A stretch of 64,000 bases of DNA from Filosporella fistucella (lineage: Eukaryota; Ascomycota; Leotiomycetes; Helotiales): contig JAQJZZ010000005.1 of the NCBI GenBank assembly GCA_030077755.1, positions 992,001 through 1,056,000 of the forward strand. Reading direction: 5' to 3'. A model generated the notes under the pieces. It was given only the letters and a program-made list of their open reading frames with translations. It was not told the DNA's origin and ran no database searches. Numbering within the stretch: the first letter of the stretch is position 1; each line of letters opens with the position of its first letter. Of the stretch, positions 48,525 to 60,286 are shown piece after piece. Position numbers and translations under genes: made by a program.

Positions 48525-49174
48525 AATATACCAGGCACGCTGAATCACACGTCTGAGCAGCGGAGAGCATCGCATGTAGAATATTTTACTGGATAACTCT
48601 GCTTTCAAAAGATGGAGGCTGATATAAAACTGATACAACGTAAAATAAATTGGGTGACTGTACTCTCAGATTTATTTCAAGCGAGAGGGAAGGTGCTCTG
48701 GGTAAATGGCCCCTTGGTCAGCTCCTACTCGATCTGGCCCGTACGATTTTGACATGATACACCACGGACAAAGTCGTACCAGTATGAAAGTCAATTATTT
48801 TCCTCGTCTGTCTAGCTAGCTATGCTTCTAGCTGCTACTTCGTAGACAAGCGAATAGTCTTGAGAGACAGGTATACTGAATGATTTCCCTCCATCAGTCC
48901 CTCGGGAGATGGGCGGCGCTGGGGAGAATTGGGAAAGGGGGTAGGGCGTCAAGGGCAGGTCAATTGTCCCTCCATATATTGGGTCAAATTTTTCGTATAT
49001 GAACTATCAACTGGAAATGTAAAATCTTGAGAGGTTTTTGAATATCACATTGTTCCTGGTTGGCGTGGAAGAGTGAAGGTTCGCTCACAGGTTTTCGAAA
49101 GCCTTGCAGTATTTCAGGAGGAAAATTGAGTATGACTAGTTGAAGAACGACGGATGCTGGACTTTATGGATGGT
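48525..49174. other. Intergenic
   Basis: 5' side of the 2EXR gene and 3' flank of the nuclease-like gene. No gene is seen. Confidence 0.4.
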
Positions 49175-51054
49175 TCAGTCCATTTCCAGAAGCGCGAAAG
49201 GATTATTTGGACGCCCACGAGCAGGCGAAGCTGCTGATAGTCGATCTCTCTTGCGCTTCTTCGCCCCCGTTTCGGTTGTCGTTGTTGTCTTGGATCGCAA
49301 CGGTGGATCAAGAGTAGTCAAAACCGTCTTTATGGCGGATATTGGATTACCATCATCATCAAGCTTTGTGATGAATGATGATGCAGTGGTCAAATCGCAC
49401 GTCTCCGCCAGTGTAGGAAGGGACTTCAATTCAGCTTGAAAAGAAAAAAAACTTGGGGGGTGTTCAACAGAGCTGTCCGACATAACGACGTCCAAGATTT
49501 GCTGGAGGATCCTGAAGGAGTAGAATGATCCTTGAATTTGAGCTAGAAAGTGGATGATATCCCAGCCGAAGAAGGTTTCATGCCCAACACTTGCTGACGC
49601 AAGTTCTTCAAGTTGGTTGATGGCACGCGAACTGATTATGGATTTGCCATAAGAGTCTGCGTATTCAATATCCTGTTGTATAGCAATCGCGGTCCAAATC
49701 TGTTCTGGTGTAAGTGCCGGGAAATTCTCTCGGAGGTTAGACGTGGCATGGAGAATATCTTCACATGCTGCGAGGATTTCCAATTTCGTCGGGAGCTGCA
49801 GTTCTCTCCCATTATTCTTTCCACTTCGACTTCTGTGCTCGAGTATACTCGCTTGTCTTTGAACCTCGGGTACAGACATGTTGATAAGACCATACGCTAA
49901 CTGTCTAATTGCGGTGGATATCTCCCAGGCGTCTGTTCGAACTGGACAGTCAATTAGGATGGGGAGAAACATATGGTAAGTAGATTTTGTGTCAACTTCA
50001 ACTCGCCCCTGCCCGGAAATGCGGGCTATGTATGGGAATTGCAACACATATTCAGAGATTCGGGGATCCAGAGTTTGAATTAAGTGCACATATGGTTGAA
50101 ATTTGGCCTCAGGAGGACTCAATTGCGTTGGAAGCTCTGAGAATTCTTTGAGAAACTCGGTGTAAGCCTCAGGTGCCGTGTTGACTGCGTGTAGTGACTG
50201 TGCTTGGCCGAGGAGCTTTCGGAATGTCTCATAATTAGCTTCTGAGATTTCGAATGCGAGGGAGCGTAACCCGTGCGGCATTGGGAGCTTCAGACGGCGA
50301 GCAATGCCTGCTGGCTGATAGATTTGTGCCGAAAGAGAGTGAGGCTCTGAGACATCGCAGGGCTCGATGGTCTTTAAAAAACAAACTTCTCCTAAAGACC
50401 CCAAGTCATGAACAAGAAGATCCGAATCTCCAGTTATAACAAGTCCTCCGTGTTCCTTAAGATACCTCGCACAATACAGGTCTGCCTCTCCAGGGACGAC
50501 TTGAATGATTTTGCTGTACTGCTCATTATTTTTCAATACCTCTATGACAGCTGGCACAAGAAATGGTAATGGAGGTAATGTAGTAAGGGAAGATCGAATG
50601 GGAGAATTGCTGAATAGGGAGTGCGGAACATTTTCAGGACGAGGAAAAGTTGCTCGACACGGCCATTTTGTCTTATTATGGAATTGTGATATTTGTTCTG
50701 TTTGTCTAGAAAGCCTCCCCAATCTTGTCATCATTTTTCCAGAAGGGAGAAACCCATCGAAATAAATCATTTTACTGCAGATGTTCGTTAGTGAAGGGCG
50801 ATGGGATCATCTCTTCAAACTGACACTTCAACATTGCTCCTCTGGAGAGTATCCAGCCACAAAACAACCGCCTTCTGCAATCCGTCGTATGATGGCGCCG
50901 CTTCTAGCGCATTTTTGGCATGTGGAGTGGCAGATAAGCAAACGTGGTACACATGGTAGGCAAAGGCAGGCCCATCTATCACGACTGCTCGGCCAGCAAG
51001 AGGTTCAGAGGATGCATACGGCTGCAGAAACGTAATCAAATGGCGGATGCCCAT
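49175..51054 (-). CDS. Asteroid/ASTE1-like XPG-domain protein
   Basis: Exons on the minus strand: 51054-50825 and 50774-49175; 609 residues. The N-terminus MGIRHLITFLQPYA with VVIDGPAFAYHVYH resembles the N-region of FEN1/XPG-type nucleases in its asteroid form. KMIYFDGFLPSGK spans the intron. The internal XPG part is VVPGEADLYCARYL followed by VITGDSDLLVHDLG, which holds the EAD and D-SD metal-binding acids. The rest (helical, about 380 residues) is typical of fungal asteroid homologues. The C-terminus has a basic patch (AKKRKRDR) that could be a nuclear-localisation signal. Human ASTE1 cuts 3' overhangs in double-strand-break control; yeast Mkt1 is a more distant relative. Function here is inferred from that. 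Confidence 0.8.
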
Positions 51055-51268
51055 GAGGGATACAACAGTTGACACTTGGAACAAATGTTTGTCTTATAAT
51101 TTGCTGTTGGTTTGTAGACACATTTGCATTGTTTGTAAAAGTGAGCTGATGGCTTGTGATCAGCGAAAGCTATTTTAAAAATTAGACGATCTTTTTAGGT
51201 TGTGTTTTCTCGGTGTTTTCAAACCAAGCTTCAAAACTTTTTATCATCCTGCATCACCAACCCTTACA

Positions 51269-52970
51269 ATGCGCAACACCCTCATTTTCGCTGGGAGCTC
51301 GTGCCCAGCCCTGACGAGTCAAATATGCTCGAATCTAGGCATGGCACCCGCTGCGGTCGAGCTCTCGCAATTCGCAAATGTAAAATTTTGTGCGACCAAC
51401 CAAGATGGCGGGGCTGACAATTACACAGGGAGAAACCAGCGTCAAGATCTTAACCAGCATACGTGAGAAGGATGTCTTTGTAGTCCAATCAGGCAGCAGC
51501 AGGATCAATGACAGTATAATGGAGCTTCTCATCTTGATCTCTGCCTGCAAAGGCGGTTCAGCAAACAAAATAACTGGTTAAGATCACCCCATAGCTCCAA
51601 ATTAGTTGTGAAGCTGACTACTCCAAGCTGTCCTACCGTATTTTCCCTACAGCAGACAATCGAAGAAGAAATCGCATCGAGGAGCTATCACAGCTCGTAT
51701 GCTGGCCAATCTCTTACACATTGCTGGAATCAACCATGTTATCACCATAGATTTACATGCCTCCCAGATGCAAGGTTTTTTCAAATGCCCTGTAGATAAT
51801 CTGCACGCGGAGCCATTGATTGCACGCTGGATCAGACACAATGTGCCGAATTGGCAAGAAGCTGTCTGCGTATCGAAGAACGCTGGGGGAACAAAGAGAG
51901 TTACTTCATTGGCCGATGCACTCAAGCTGAATTTTGGCATGGTTACTACAGACAAGCGGAGAGATAGAGGAAACATGAGTGCGAGCATGATCATGACCCG
52001 CCTGGATGGAAATATACCTGAAACGGATTTGGACGCCGATGTCAGCAAACTACATATTGGCTCTGAAGACCTGCCTACATCTACAAAGGTTGAGACGAAG
52101 CCTGAGGTAGGCAAAATATATACTGGCCCTGAGGAGAAAAGGGGGGATAATGCTTCCCGACACAGTGGAAGCACTCCTCCTCGACCTACGCATTCAAGAC
52201 AAGACAGCCAGTCGTCACCTAGAAAAACCACAGCAGGTCTTCCTTCACCTCTGAGGTCAGCTCACAGTGGGCCAGCAACGACAAGATCTCCCTTGGCTCG
52301 CGCACAAGGTAATCCTCCTCGGTCTTCGCCAATCGAGGAAGATGAGCTGGAATTCACCGATGAGCGAGCCCGAGATATCACCCAAGGTCGGCTGGTTCAA
52401 GGCCACATTGTGCCAGATGATTACCCCTCACCTACTCAATCCGCCATGTCAAGCTCCATGATACTCGAACGTCCCGAAGATGACCCTATGGAGATGTCTA
52501 GGAACTCCTCATTTTTCAACCCCGGCGAGGCACATGCTTTAGGTGGCACGGGTGATGCCGCGGCTACCTCGGATGAAGAAGAAGACGGCTTCAACAATCC
52601 CTCTTTAGAACAAATGATCACTCTTGTCGGAGATGTGAGGAATCGAACTGTGTTTATCATCGATGATATGATCGATAAAGCTGGAAGCTGGATCGCCGCA
52701 GCCGAGTGTGTTGTCAAGCGCGGTAAAGCCAAGAAGGTTTACTGCATTGCCACACATGGTCTCTTTGGTGGCGAGTCCCTGGAAGAGCTTGAGGACTGTG
52801 ATTGTATCGATGCAATTATCGTCACAAACTCATTCCCAATATCGCCTGAGAAGGCTCAAAATTCGAAGAAACTGGTCGTCTTAGACCTCTCGAATCTACT
52901 TGCCGAAGCCATCAGGAGGAATCACTACGGTGAATCGATATCTGCCCTCTTCACTCACACTTATGATTGA
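51269..52970 (+). CDS. PRS5: Ribose-phosphate pyrophosphokinase, Prs5-type with long insert
   Basis: Exons 51269-51379, 51429-51576, 51628-52970; 533 residues against about 320 for simple PRPP synthetases. It makes PRPP from ribose 5-phosphate and ATP for nucleotide, His and Trp synthesis. Family blocks: the GETSVKI strand (after intron 1), QSGSSRINDSIMELLI, FPYSRQSKKKSHRGAITARM, TIDLHASQMQGFF with PVDNLHAEP, and the PRPP loop FIIDDMIDKAGS. An insert of about 200 residues (roughly 200-415), rich in Ser/Pro/Asp/Glu, lies before the PRPP loop. Yeast Prs5 carries non-homologous inserts of this kind and links PRPP synthesis to cell-wall-integrity signalling. The PRPP loop reads DKAGS rather than DTGGT, so this subunit may depend on a partner. 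Confidence 0.9.
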
Positions 52971-53584
52971 AAGTAATGGTGAAGCTGTCCGGCGTATCTG
53001 TAAGCGTTTTTATTTTTTTGATTGTACAACCAGCGTGGCGTCATACGGGAATGGGATACAGCCGTCTTGCTGAGGCATGGATGACGGAGGAGTTAGTGAA
53101 TGACAATTTAGCTTTTTGATGCCCTTCGGGAGAGTGATCAAGTGACGAACATGTTACACTGCTCAGACAGTGATACCCAGCGATGCATTCTGTAGAGTTT
53201 GCAGGAGCTTCTTTCATCTAGAAAGTAGTTCTTAACGGAGCGTTGGCAGATTAAATATGTCCTTTGGACATTTCGGGATTAGAAGGCACCTTATTCTTGT
53301 TTCACTACAGCCTTTCATTAGGGTGGTGGATAAGGGGCAAGAGAACTTCTTGAACATCTATGATGGGAAAAAAATTTTCTGGCAGGTATTTCTTGCTGCT
53401 CAGAAAACGTTGTGAGAATTCGGGGCTTTTGAGTGGGAGAAGCTATAGTGAGATCGTGCTCTTTCTCAATGTTTATTATTGTTTGATATTAATTACTCTG
53501 AATCTGCCTTCTCCGAAGATGAATGCCTAATAGGCAATACGCTACGCCATGAAAATGCTCAAAACTCCAGCCTCTATGCAATAT
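52971..53584. other. Convergent intergenic region
   Basis: This lies between the 3' ends of PRS5 and qutC. No coding signal is seen. Confidence 0.45.
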
Positions 53585-54745
53585 TTACAAACGTGCTGAT
53601 ATCTCCCTCCCCTCCATTTCTGTCTGAATTCTTGGTATCCGGTCATTCATGCCAGGTTCCTCAAGTGAGACTTTGTCCCCCCATCCCATTATTGTTACAA
53701 TTCTTTCCCAAGATTTTCTTGCTCGAGTGGCGTGTTCCATTGGCACATCACTGTTTTTCTCCGTCAGACTTCGATTGAACATCTCCATCGAAATCCAGCC
53801 CTTGTACCCCAGCCCTTCTTTCTCATCACATATTGCTTTCAGAACCTCCAAAACGGGCAGGTAGCCGCCTCTGTCTTCCTCGCACATGAACAATCGGCAG
53901 TTTCGACTCCAACTCATTCTTGGTCTTTGACCTTCGCCATGGAAGGGATGGGAGCTGTCCAATGGCCTTGATAGTCTCTCGGCATCTACTACTTGTACGT
54001 AGAAGACCTTCTTCACGTCAATCTCCTGAACCATCTTCCTCATGCTTGCACGAAAGCTCTCATCTGCATCCTCAATCTTCCCGTCTCCTCTGGCGGGATC
54101 GGCCCACGATCGTCCAGCAATATTGAATGTATCCATACACATCCCAAAATTATCTCTATCCACAGATTTTACCACCGCCCACGCTTTCTCCCAGGTATCA
54201 TTGAAGGTTCCAAAGCAAAGATTCTCATAAGCGAATCTGAAAGGTGGGTTCTGGACTGCTCCAATATCGGCAATTTCTCTCAAATCATTCGATACGATAT
54301 CCAGATCTCCGGTAAAGCCTTCAGTCATGAACGTGCATGGGATTTGTATCAGATCTGTGCCGAGAATCCGGGCAATCTCGAACCACAGTGTGAGCTCAGT
54401 AAGCTTTTCTGCTTTGGCTTCGGGGTCGAGAAGGCCTTCACAGTTTGAGAATGGCCCAACACCCATTACGATCAGCCCAAGGGAATCACAGGTTCGTCGA
54501 ATCTGTCGGGCTGCAAGGATCTGATTTGATGGTGTTGCCCCGCCTGGAAAGGAGGAGGCGAGGTAGAGGAGGTCCTCAAAGAAGATTTCAATGTGCAAAC
54601 CATTGGCAGCTGCGGCAGCAAACTTTGGGGTGATTTCGTGGGCCCATGCTCGCTGTCTGTGTTAGCAGGCTATACATGGCTGTCATTCAGAAAAGCGAAA
54701 GCTTACTCCGAGTGATAGACTGGCTATTGCAGGTCTGTATGCCAT
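53585..54745 (-). CDS. qutC: 3-dehydroshikimate dehydratase
   Basis: Exons on the minus strand: 54745-54707 and 54652-53585; 368 residues. The enzyme turns 3-dehydroshikimate into protocatechuate, the committed catabolic step of quinate use, and is a metal-dependent TIM barrel of the sugar-phosphate isomerase/epimerase type. The N-terminus AIASLSLGRAWAHEI followed by GLHIEIFFEDLLYLA matches Neurospora QA-4 and Aspergillus QutC (SMSLGR..., LELFHEDL). Likely metal ligands are the Glu of HIEIFFED, FAYENLCFG, MCMDTFNIAGRSWADP and, near the end, GWISMEMFNRS. The downstream acceptor at 54653 is the one of two AGs that keeps the frame. Sits at one end of the qut cluster, divergent from qutH. Confidence 0.93.
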
Positions 54746-55672
54746 GTTGATATGTGGTGAGATGTTCTGCGTCCTCAGAATGGGCCTATCGGCTGATACA
54801 CGAAGGGTTGGTAGGCAGAAAGCAAGTGCCAATACAAGAAGATGTAATAAAGCCAAACAATTAAGCGTGATATAGGATCAGGAATCTTGATGGAATGTTG
54901 ATAGAGTAGCAGTGATATGTTCTGTATGTTTTTGATATACAACTGTAAAACACGAAAACTAGTTGACAGAACTGAAATACAACAAAGGCCAACTCCTATC
55001 CACGAGAACACTTATCTCTTGGACCGCTCTCCTGCCCAGTGGAGCTGTGGTTAAAGCATTATGAGGGTATCCACGGCAATAAGTGGATAGGTCAGATCTC
55101 CAACTGACCATGCCTAGCCAAGTAGAGGAAGAGCTCTTCGCCGACGATAAGCATTGGCCTTCGGACTATATTCACAATACGCAACCTTCTCCATGATGAA
55201 TATATCACTTGATTGGACACTGCTCAATCTCATAATCGGATGGACTATGATCCAGAAGCGTGGTTGAGATCTTTTCCGTAGGGACGTGGGAGGTGTGGGA
55301 TGAATATATATCCGCCTAACCAAGCCAAGCGAATTCTCCGCAAACGTCACTGCGCGAAACCTTCCCTTGTAACTTGTCATCAACATCTCTCATTTGTGAC
55401 ATCGAGCCTCTGCACTAATTTCGGGTGCCTGAAAGCTGTTTCAAGCTTCCGTTGAGATATCTTCCGGTCTGGGGGTGCGCTTCTCCCCAGACTGGATAGG
55501 GCAATCGTACCATATTCACATATGGCAGACCGGCTTTGAATCATTTTCCAACAGACGGGACACCTTAGGTAAGTGAACGGCTATGGGAAGTTGCTGTTTA
55601 TCTTGTAAGTCTGGTATCGTAGTCTTCCAGTATTTTTCATCCTGTCATGATCGTGAGGATTTTTATAGAGAT
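54746..55672. promoter_or_regulatory. qutC-qutH divergent promoter
   Basis: This holds TATCCAC at 54997-55003 and at 55068-55074, and GTGGATA at 55083-55089. The last two form an inverted repeat with an 8-base spacer. TATCCACGG at 55068-55076 is the complement of CCGTGGATA, which also occurs in the other two qut promoters. A GATAAGTGT half-site lies at 55009-55017 on the minus strand. Confidence 0.6.
55068..55076 (-). promoter_or_regulatory. Candidate qut activator site, copy 1
   Basis: CCGTGGATA on the minus strand, between divergent qutC and qutH, about 600 bases upstream of qutH and 325 upstream of qutC. A CCG triplet next to a GGATA half-site would suit a Zn2Cys6 activator; the assignment is inferred. 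Confidence 0.5.
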
Positions 55673-56805
55673 ATGGCATCAGCACCGCTCAACATTGCCA
55701 TCATAGGTGGCGGTCTTGTAAGTATTCATCACAATATCTAATCCTTTGCTCACACTAACCGCTATATCAGATCGGGCCTCGCCATGCTAAATCCGTTATA
55801 AGCAACCCCTCCGCCAACCTCATTGCTCTTGTCGACCCCGCACCACACAGTCCCCAATTAGCAGCCTCATTGAACACAACGCATTATGCCTCGATAGCCT
55901 CTCTTTTATCCTCACCTCATCGTCCAGATGCAGCCATAATCTGCACACCGAACAGCACACACGTACCTCTCTCGCTCGAGCTCATTACAGCTGGCATACA
56001 TGTTCTAGTTGAGAAGCCTATTTCCACCTCAATTGTATCCGGAATTGAGCTCGTGCAAGCAGCGAAGAACACGAACATAAGATTGCTGGTGGGACATCAC
56101 AGACGCTTCAATCCATACCTTCTAGCTACGAAAGCCGCTTTGGATACAAAGCGTCTTGGTCAAGTCATTGCGGTCCAAGGAACCTGGTGCTTGAAAAAGC
56201 CAGATTCATATTATGCCGAGCTCGGAGAATGGAGGAGAGGGAAAGACACTGGAGGAGTAATCCTCATCAATCTCATTCATGAGGTTGACTTGTTGCAATA
56301 TTTACTTGGTCCTATAATCCAAGTCACAGCGCTGCCTACGACGAAAACGCGCGGGTTTGAGGCTGAAGAAGGAGCCGCGGTTCTGATGAAGTTCAAAAGT
56401 GGCGTTGTAGGTACATTTTTGATCTCTGATTCTACAGCCTCACCGTGGAGCTTTGAGAGCGGAACAGGTGAGAACCCTATGATTCCACATGTGAAAGGAG
56501 AGGATGGAGCAGGTGGTTTCTACAGAATCATGGGCTTAGAGGGAAGTTTAAGTGTTCCCGATATGAAAATTTGGAAAGGTGAGTGGGACAGTGAGCTAGG
56601 AATGGAAAAGCTGGAGGTAGACAAAGAGCAGATTCCATTTGATTTGCAGATTGAGCATTTCGTGGGTGTTGTGGAAGGGACAGAGAAGCCGAATTGTACA
56701 GGTGAAGAGGCGTTGAGTGCGATGGTTGTTTGTGAGGCTGTGAAAATAGCGATGGCCACTGGGAAGACTATGGTAATTGATGGGTTCGAGATAAAGAGCT
56801 GCTGA
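55673..56805 (+). CDS. qutH: Quinate-cluster oxidoreductase, Gfo/Idh/MocA family
   Basis: Exons 55673-55717 and 55771-56805; 359 residues. The Rossmann start IAIIGGGLIGPRHAKS crosses the intron, and the family motif VEKPISTS (EKP) follows near residue 120. GVILINLIHEVDLLQYLLG holds the catalytic-type HEVD. The C-terminal barrel-like half shows the usual family order. An oxidoreductase of this family is annotated as QutH in Aspergillus quinate clusters. Its reaction is not established; a role on quinate-related polyols is inferred only from place. It is divergent from qutC and convergent with qutD. Confidence 0.85.
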
Positions 56806-57112
56806 GCATTTCTCCATATACTAAAGTAGTGCAGAAGTAGTGCAGAGTAGAATTTCCCTCCATCAATATCAGACAATGGAAATTTGGAGGCAAGATACAT
56901 GATTCCATCTCCGTTCAATGCTTGCGCCGTGAATGACCAAAGTGTTCGTACCCCCTAATAGTCTCAGATAGCACATTTCCCAACAAAAGCGTGAACAGCT
57001 TGCTCTATGGCAGTGTTGAAAATGTCATGATCTCATTAAGCCTTCTATCCATCTATCTATTCCTCAGTCGAGCCCTTAATACTACATTCTATAGCATTCC
57101 TTTTAGTTCCCT

Positions 57113-58998
57113 CTAAACAGCCTCCACATGCGCTGCCTTTTCACCCAGATTCTCCTTCTCAAGTCCAATACCCGAGCCCTCGACATTATGTCTGAATTCT
57201 TCTTCATCGCTTCTTAACTCTAACATGACAATCTTATGAGCCTGTCTAGACACCATTCCTTTGCTGAACAGTCTGTCCATGCTCTCAAGTGGTACACCTT
57301 TTGTCTCTGGTATAAGGAAGAAGACAAAGACGATGGAACATAACATCAATGATGCAAAGAAAAAATATACGCCGTATCCCATTGTTGTGAACATCTGCTC
57401 AGTGAAACGTGCGACGAGGAAATTGAACAGCCAGTTCGAGGCCGCAGCGAGAGCTTGACCTAAAGTTCGTACATTCTGCGGGAAGATCTCAGATGCATAG
57501 ACCCAAGGTGTTCCATTCCATGAAGGAGTGTAGAAAATTGTCCAAAGGTAGAAAAATGCCATTGCTGAGATTCCTCCGGAGCTGAGCTTCCCGTCTGTAG
57601 TGGGGTTGTTTGTTGGGTCTGCGATCTTGATATATGCGCCAACGTAGTATAAGCATGCTGCTCCTCCAAAAGCGCCGAACATGAGGAGGTTGCGGCGGCC
57701 CAGATTATCAATTAAGAAGAACAGCCAGATGAGTGTAACGACTGCCTTTACTACCCCAAAGACACCAGTAGTGAGGAGAGATGTGTTTGTGCCTGTAACT
57801 CCGATTGATTTGAAAATTGTTGGCGAGTAGTAGTTGATTGCATTGATACCGGAAGTGTTTTGCCAGAAAAAGAGGGAGCAGGCCAGGAAGAAGCGGTATG
57901 ATACTTTGTGATCATTCCACAGTGATCTAAGAATGCATTAGCATTTATGTTCAAAGGCGAGGAAAGAACTCACTGGAAGGGCTGCCAGAATCCAAGTCCA
58001 ACAGTAGCATGTTGATGCTCGAGGGCTGCGTCAATAGCGGACACCTCTTCGAGCATGTATAAATCATTGGTATCCAGCTTTCGGATCCAGCAGAGATTCT
58101 TGAGCCCTTCCGCTCGTTTACTGCGACTCATCAACCATCTTGGGGATTCTTTGATGAAGAAAAGTCCGATGAACATCATGCCTGCTGGGATAATTTGAAC
58201 CTAGATGTATTAGATAACTGATGGTATATTGAGTGGGCTTTGGAAGCACTTACTGCAAACGGAATGATCCATTGCGTTCGATTTGCTGGTAAGGTAGTTG
58301 ACACACCATACTGCGCGGGTCAGCCACACACTGCCCTCAATTAGGTCCAAAGAGTAACTTACATTAATCCAGAAACCGACAACACCTCCAATCTGCCATC
58401 CCATTTCATAGAGACCGACTAGTCGCCCTCTAATTGCTGGAGGTGACAACTCGGAAATGTAAATCGGGGTCAAATTGGATGCGCCTCCAACTCCAATGCC
58501 AGCCAAGGCACGTCCGACGTACATGAGAGCCAGTCCCCGACTGCCTGTAACGCCAAGCATGAGACCAGCTCCTAGAATGAAAACGGCTGAGAAAACTTGA
58601 AGGCCTCTCTTTCGTCCCAAATAGTGACCAGCAGCATAGGCGAAAAGAGCTCCAAAGAATGCTCCTGCTTGATAGGTGGAGACGATGTTTTCGGATATGA
58701 GATTGGCTTCATCTTTGCTATACTGCGACCAATTGAACTCTGCTTTAAAGCTGTCAAGCGCAATAGTGCCTCCAATGAAAGCAGAATCATATCCGATCAT
58801 GACAGCGCAGAATGCGGCTCTGAATAACTACTGTCAGTGAAAGTTTCGGAAAGCCACAGGGCTAGACTCACACGGCGGCACAGCCATAAACTCTGAGGTT
58901 GTAAACGGCTTTTGGCGTAGGCCGATCTAGAACTGTCAGAAATCGAGCCCGCCAATTGAAACAAGCAACATACCTTCCTGGAGAGACAAGATACCCAT
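57113..58998 (-). CDS. qutD: Quinate permease, MFS sugar-transporter type
   Basis: Exons on the minus strand: 58998-58974, 58926-58872, 58819-58363, 58310-58254, 58200-57974, 57926-57113; 544 residues. It should bring quinate across the plasma membrane with protons. Twelve helices are expected. Motifs of the sugar-porter group: IGYDSAFIGGTIAL in the first helix, LGRKRG after helix 2, GRALAGIGVGGAS, ELSPPAIRGRL, KESPRWLMSR at the central loop, and PETKGVPLESMDRLF after helix 12. The exon structure, with very short first exons and the start MGILSLQEDRPTPKAVYN, is typical of fungal QutD/QA-Y. The C-terminal tail is acidic. The match to the quinate branch rests on these residues and on the cluster. 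Confidence 0.92.
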
Positions 58999-59851
58999 TT
59001 TGCACAACAGGGCTGTTCCACACAAGCCCTTGGAAAACAAATGTGGAAGAGTGTTTCTCTGGGCGAAAAGTCTTCACGAATTTAGCAAGGCTTGACTTCG
59101 GCCCTAAATTTGTTGCTAAGACTATGGAGAACTGTCGAAAAGAACGGGGATATAAGATGTGACAGAGCTTGAAAAGAGAGACAAGTTGCAATGCAACACC
59201 TATCTTATAGATATGATAATGAGATTAACAGTGGATGCGCGACACTTTCTCGTTGAGGAGCCCCAAAATCCGGAGTTGACGGGGAAAGCATCAGGGCCGA
59301 AAAGGGCAAGGAGCATCCCTCTCCAATGACTCGCCACTGCCGTAAATTATGCACCGTTTACTCACCATTTCGACGTAGGTGGAGTCTCCAGAGTGGGTGT
59401 ATTTTGGATCCCCGCTAACGGAGAAGATTTCTCCCACTGGGGATTTTTTGATATCAAAGCCTGGCTCAGGGGTTTCACGGCATTCTGGCTTGCACTGAGA
59501 CCGACAGACCGAGGAAATATACAAAATAGTAAGAAAAAAGTATCAGTTTCCGAGTTGATGGAGATTCGTTCAGGCTGTTATCAATACTCCAACAGACAGC
59601 ATTATTTCAGAAGATTGATTCCGTTGTTCATCTGAGGTCAGTCTGATGATGTCGATGAGAACTTGTGGATTTTTAAATTGAGTAGTTTTCTGAGGATCAG
59701 CCGGCCAGGCCGGAATTTGAAGGCCAAGACCTTAACCGAGCCCCTTCAAAACCCTTCTTCTTTGCCCCATCTCTCTTCCTCTCACATCACTTCCATTTGA
59801 ACCATTTCCCAGAGCTTCCCCACATCTCCAGAGTCAGCACGTGGGGATGGC

Positions 59852-59867
59852 GGATAAACACTTACAA
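59852..59867 (+). promoter_or_regulatory. QA-1F/QutA-like near-palindrome
   Basis: GGATAAACACTTACAA fits the first 13 positions of the published qa activator consensus and loses the last three. It lies about 420 bases before the qutB start codon. Confidence 0.5.
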
Positions 59868-60080
59868 GATAACGGGGAGAAGTTTATCACCTCTAATCTG
59901 GAGAAAGTATATGCATTACGAGGACTTTGTCGTGTATAGTAAGCAAAGCTCTCCAGACTCCAGGGATATGTGGCAGTCCTTTGGTGTTCTTTTGTGAAGT
60001 CACAAGTGCTAAACCTCTCCTGGACTCAACGCATCCTCGTATACTTTCTTCCAGCTTTCTGCATCTGAGATCCGATAAGA

Positions 60081-60089
60081 CCGTGGATA
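60081..60089 (+). promoter_or_regulatory. Candidate qut activator site, copy 2
   Basis: CCGTGGATA, same strand as qutB, 198 bases before its start codon. It is identical over nine bases to the copies at 55068-55076 and 63155-63163. Confidence 0.5.
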
Positions 60090-60286
60090 TCTCAAGAACC
60101 ACTTTCCTCAAGTTCCAAGACAATCCTTCTCCAATTTATTTTTCGTCTACAAAATAATTGCCGCATCACAGGACAATCGCAGAGCATCCGGAAAGTCAGA
60201 GTATTGTTTCCAGTATTCGATCCTACCCTTTTATTCTTATCCGCATATTCAAGGTCTATCCTCATACACAAAACACACCCTTCACA

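Larger units (their letters stand above)
58999..60286. promoter_or_regulatory. qutD-qutB divergent promoter
   Basis: This is 1.3 kb of non-coding sequence. At 59852-59867 it holds a sequence matching the qa/qut activator consensus GGRTAARYRYTTATCC at 13 of 16 positions (GGATAAACACTTACAA). A weaker 12/16 match lies next to it near 59875-59890. The shared 9-mer CCGTGGATA is at 60081-60089, about 200 bases upstream of qutB. Confidence 0.6.

Noticed and set aside
49175..51054. FEN1 or Rad2/XPG proper
   Set aside because: Spacing and C-terminal half differ; no PCNA box or long spacer as in FEN1/XPG. The asteroid form fits better.
51628..52970. The PRS5 insert as an unspliced intron or frameshift
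   Set aside because: The frame is open through the whole insert and no phase-correct GT..AG pair removes it; such inserts are known in Prs5-type subunits.
60158..60286. Upstream in-frame Met of qutB
   Set aside because: The extra 43 residues are unlike the family and overlap the promoter; the Met at 60287 has better context.
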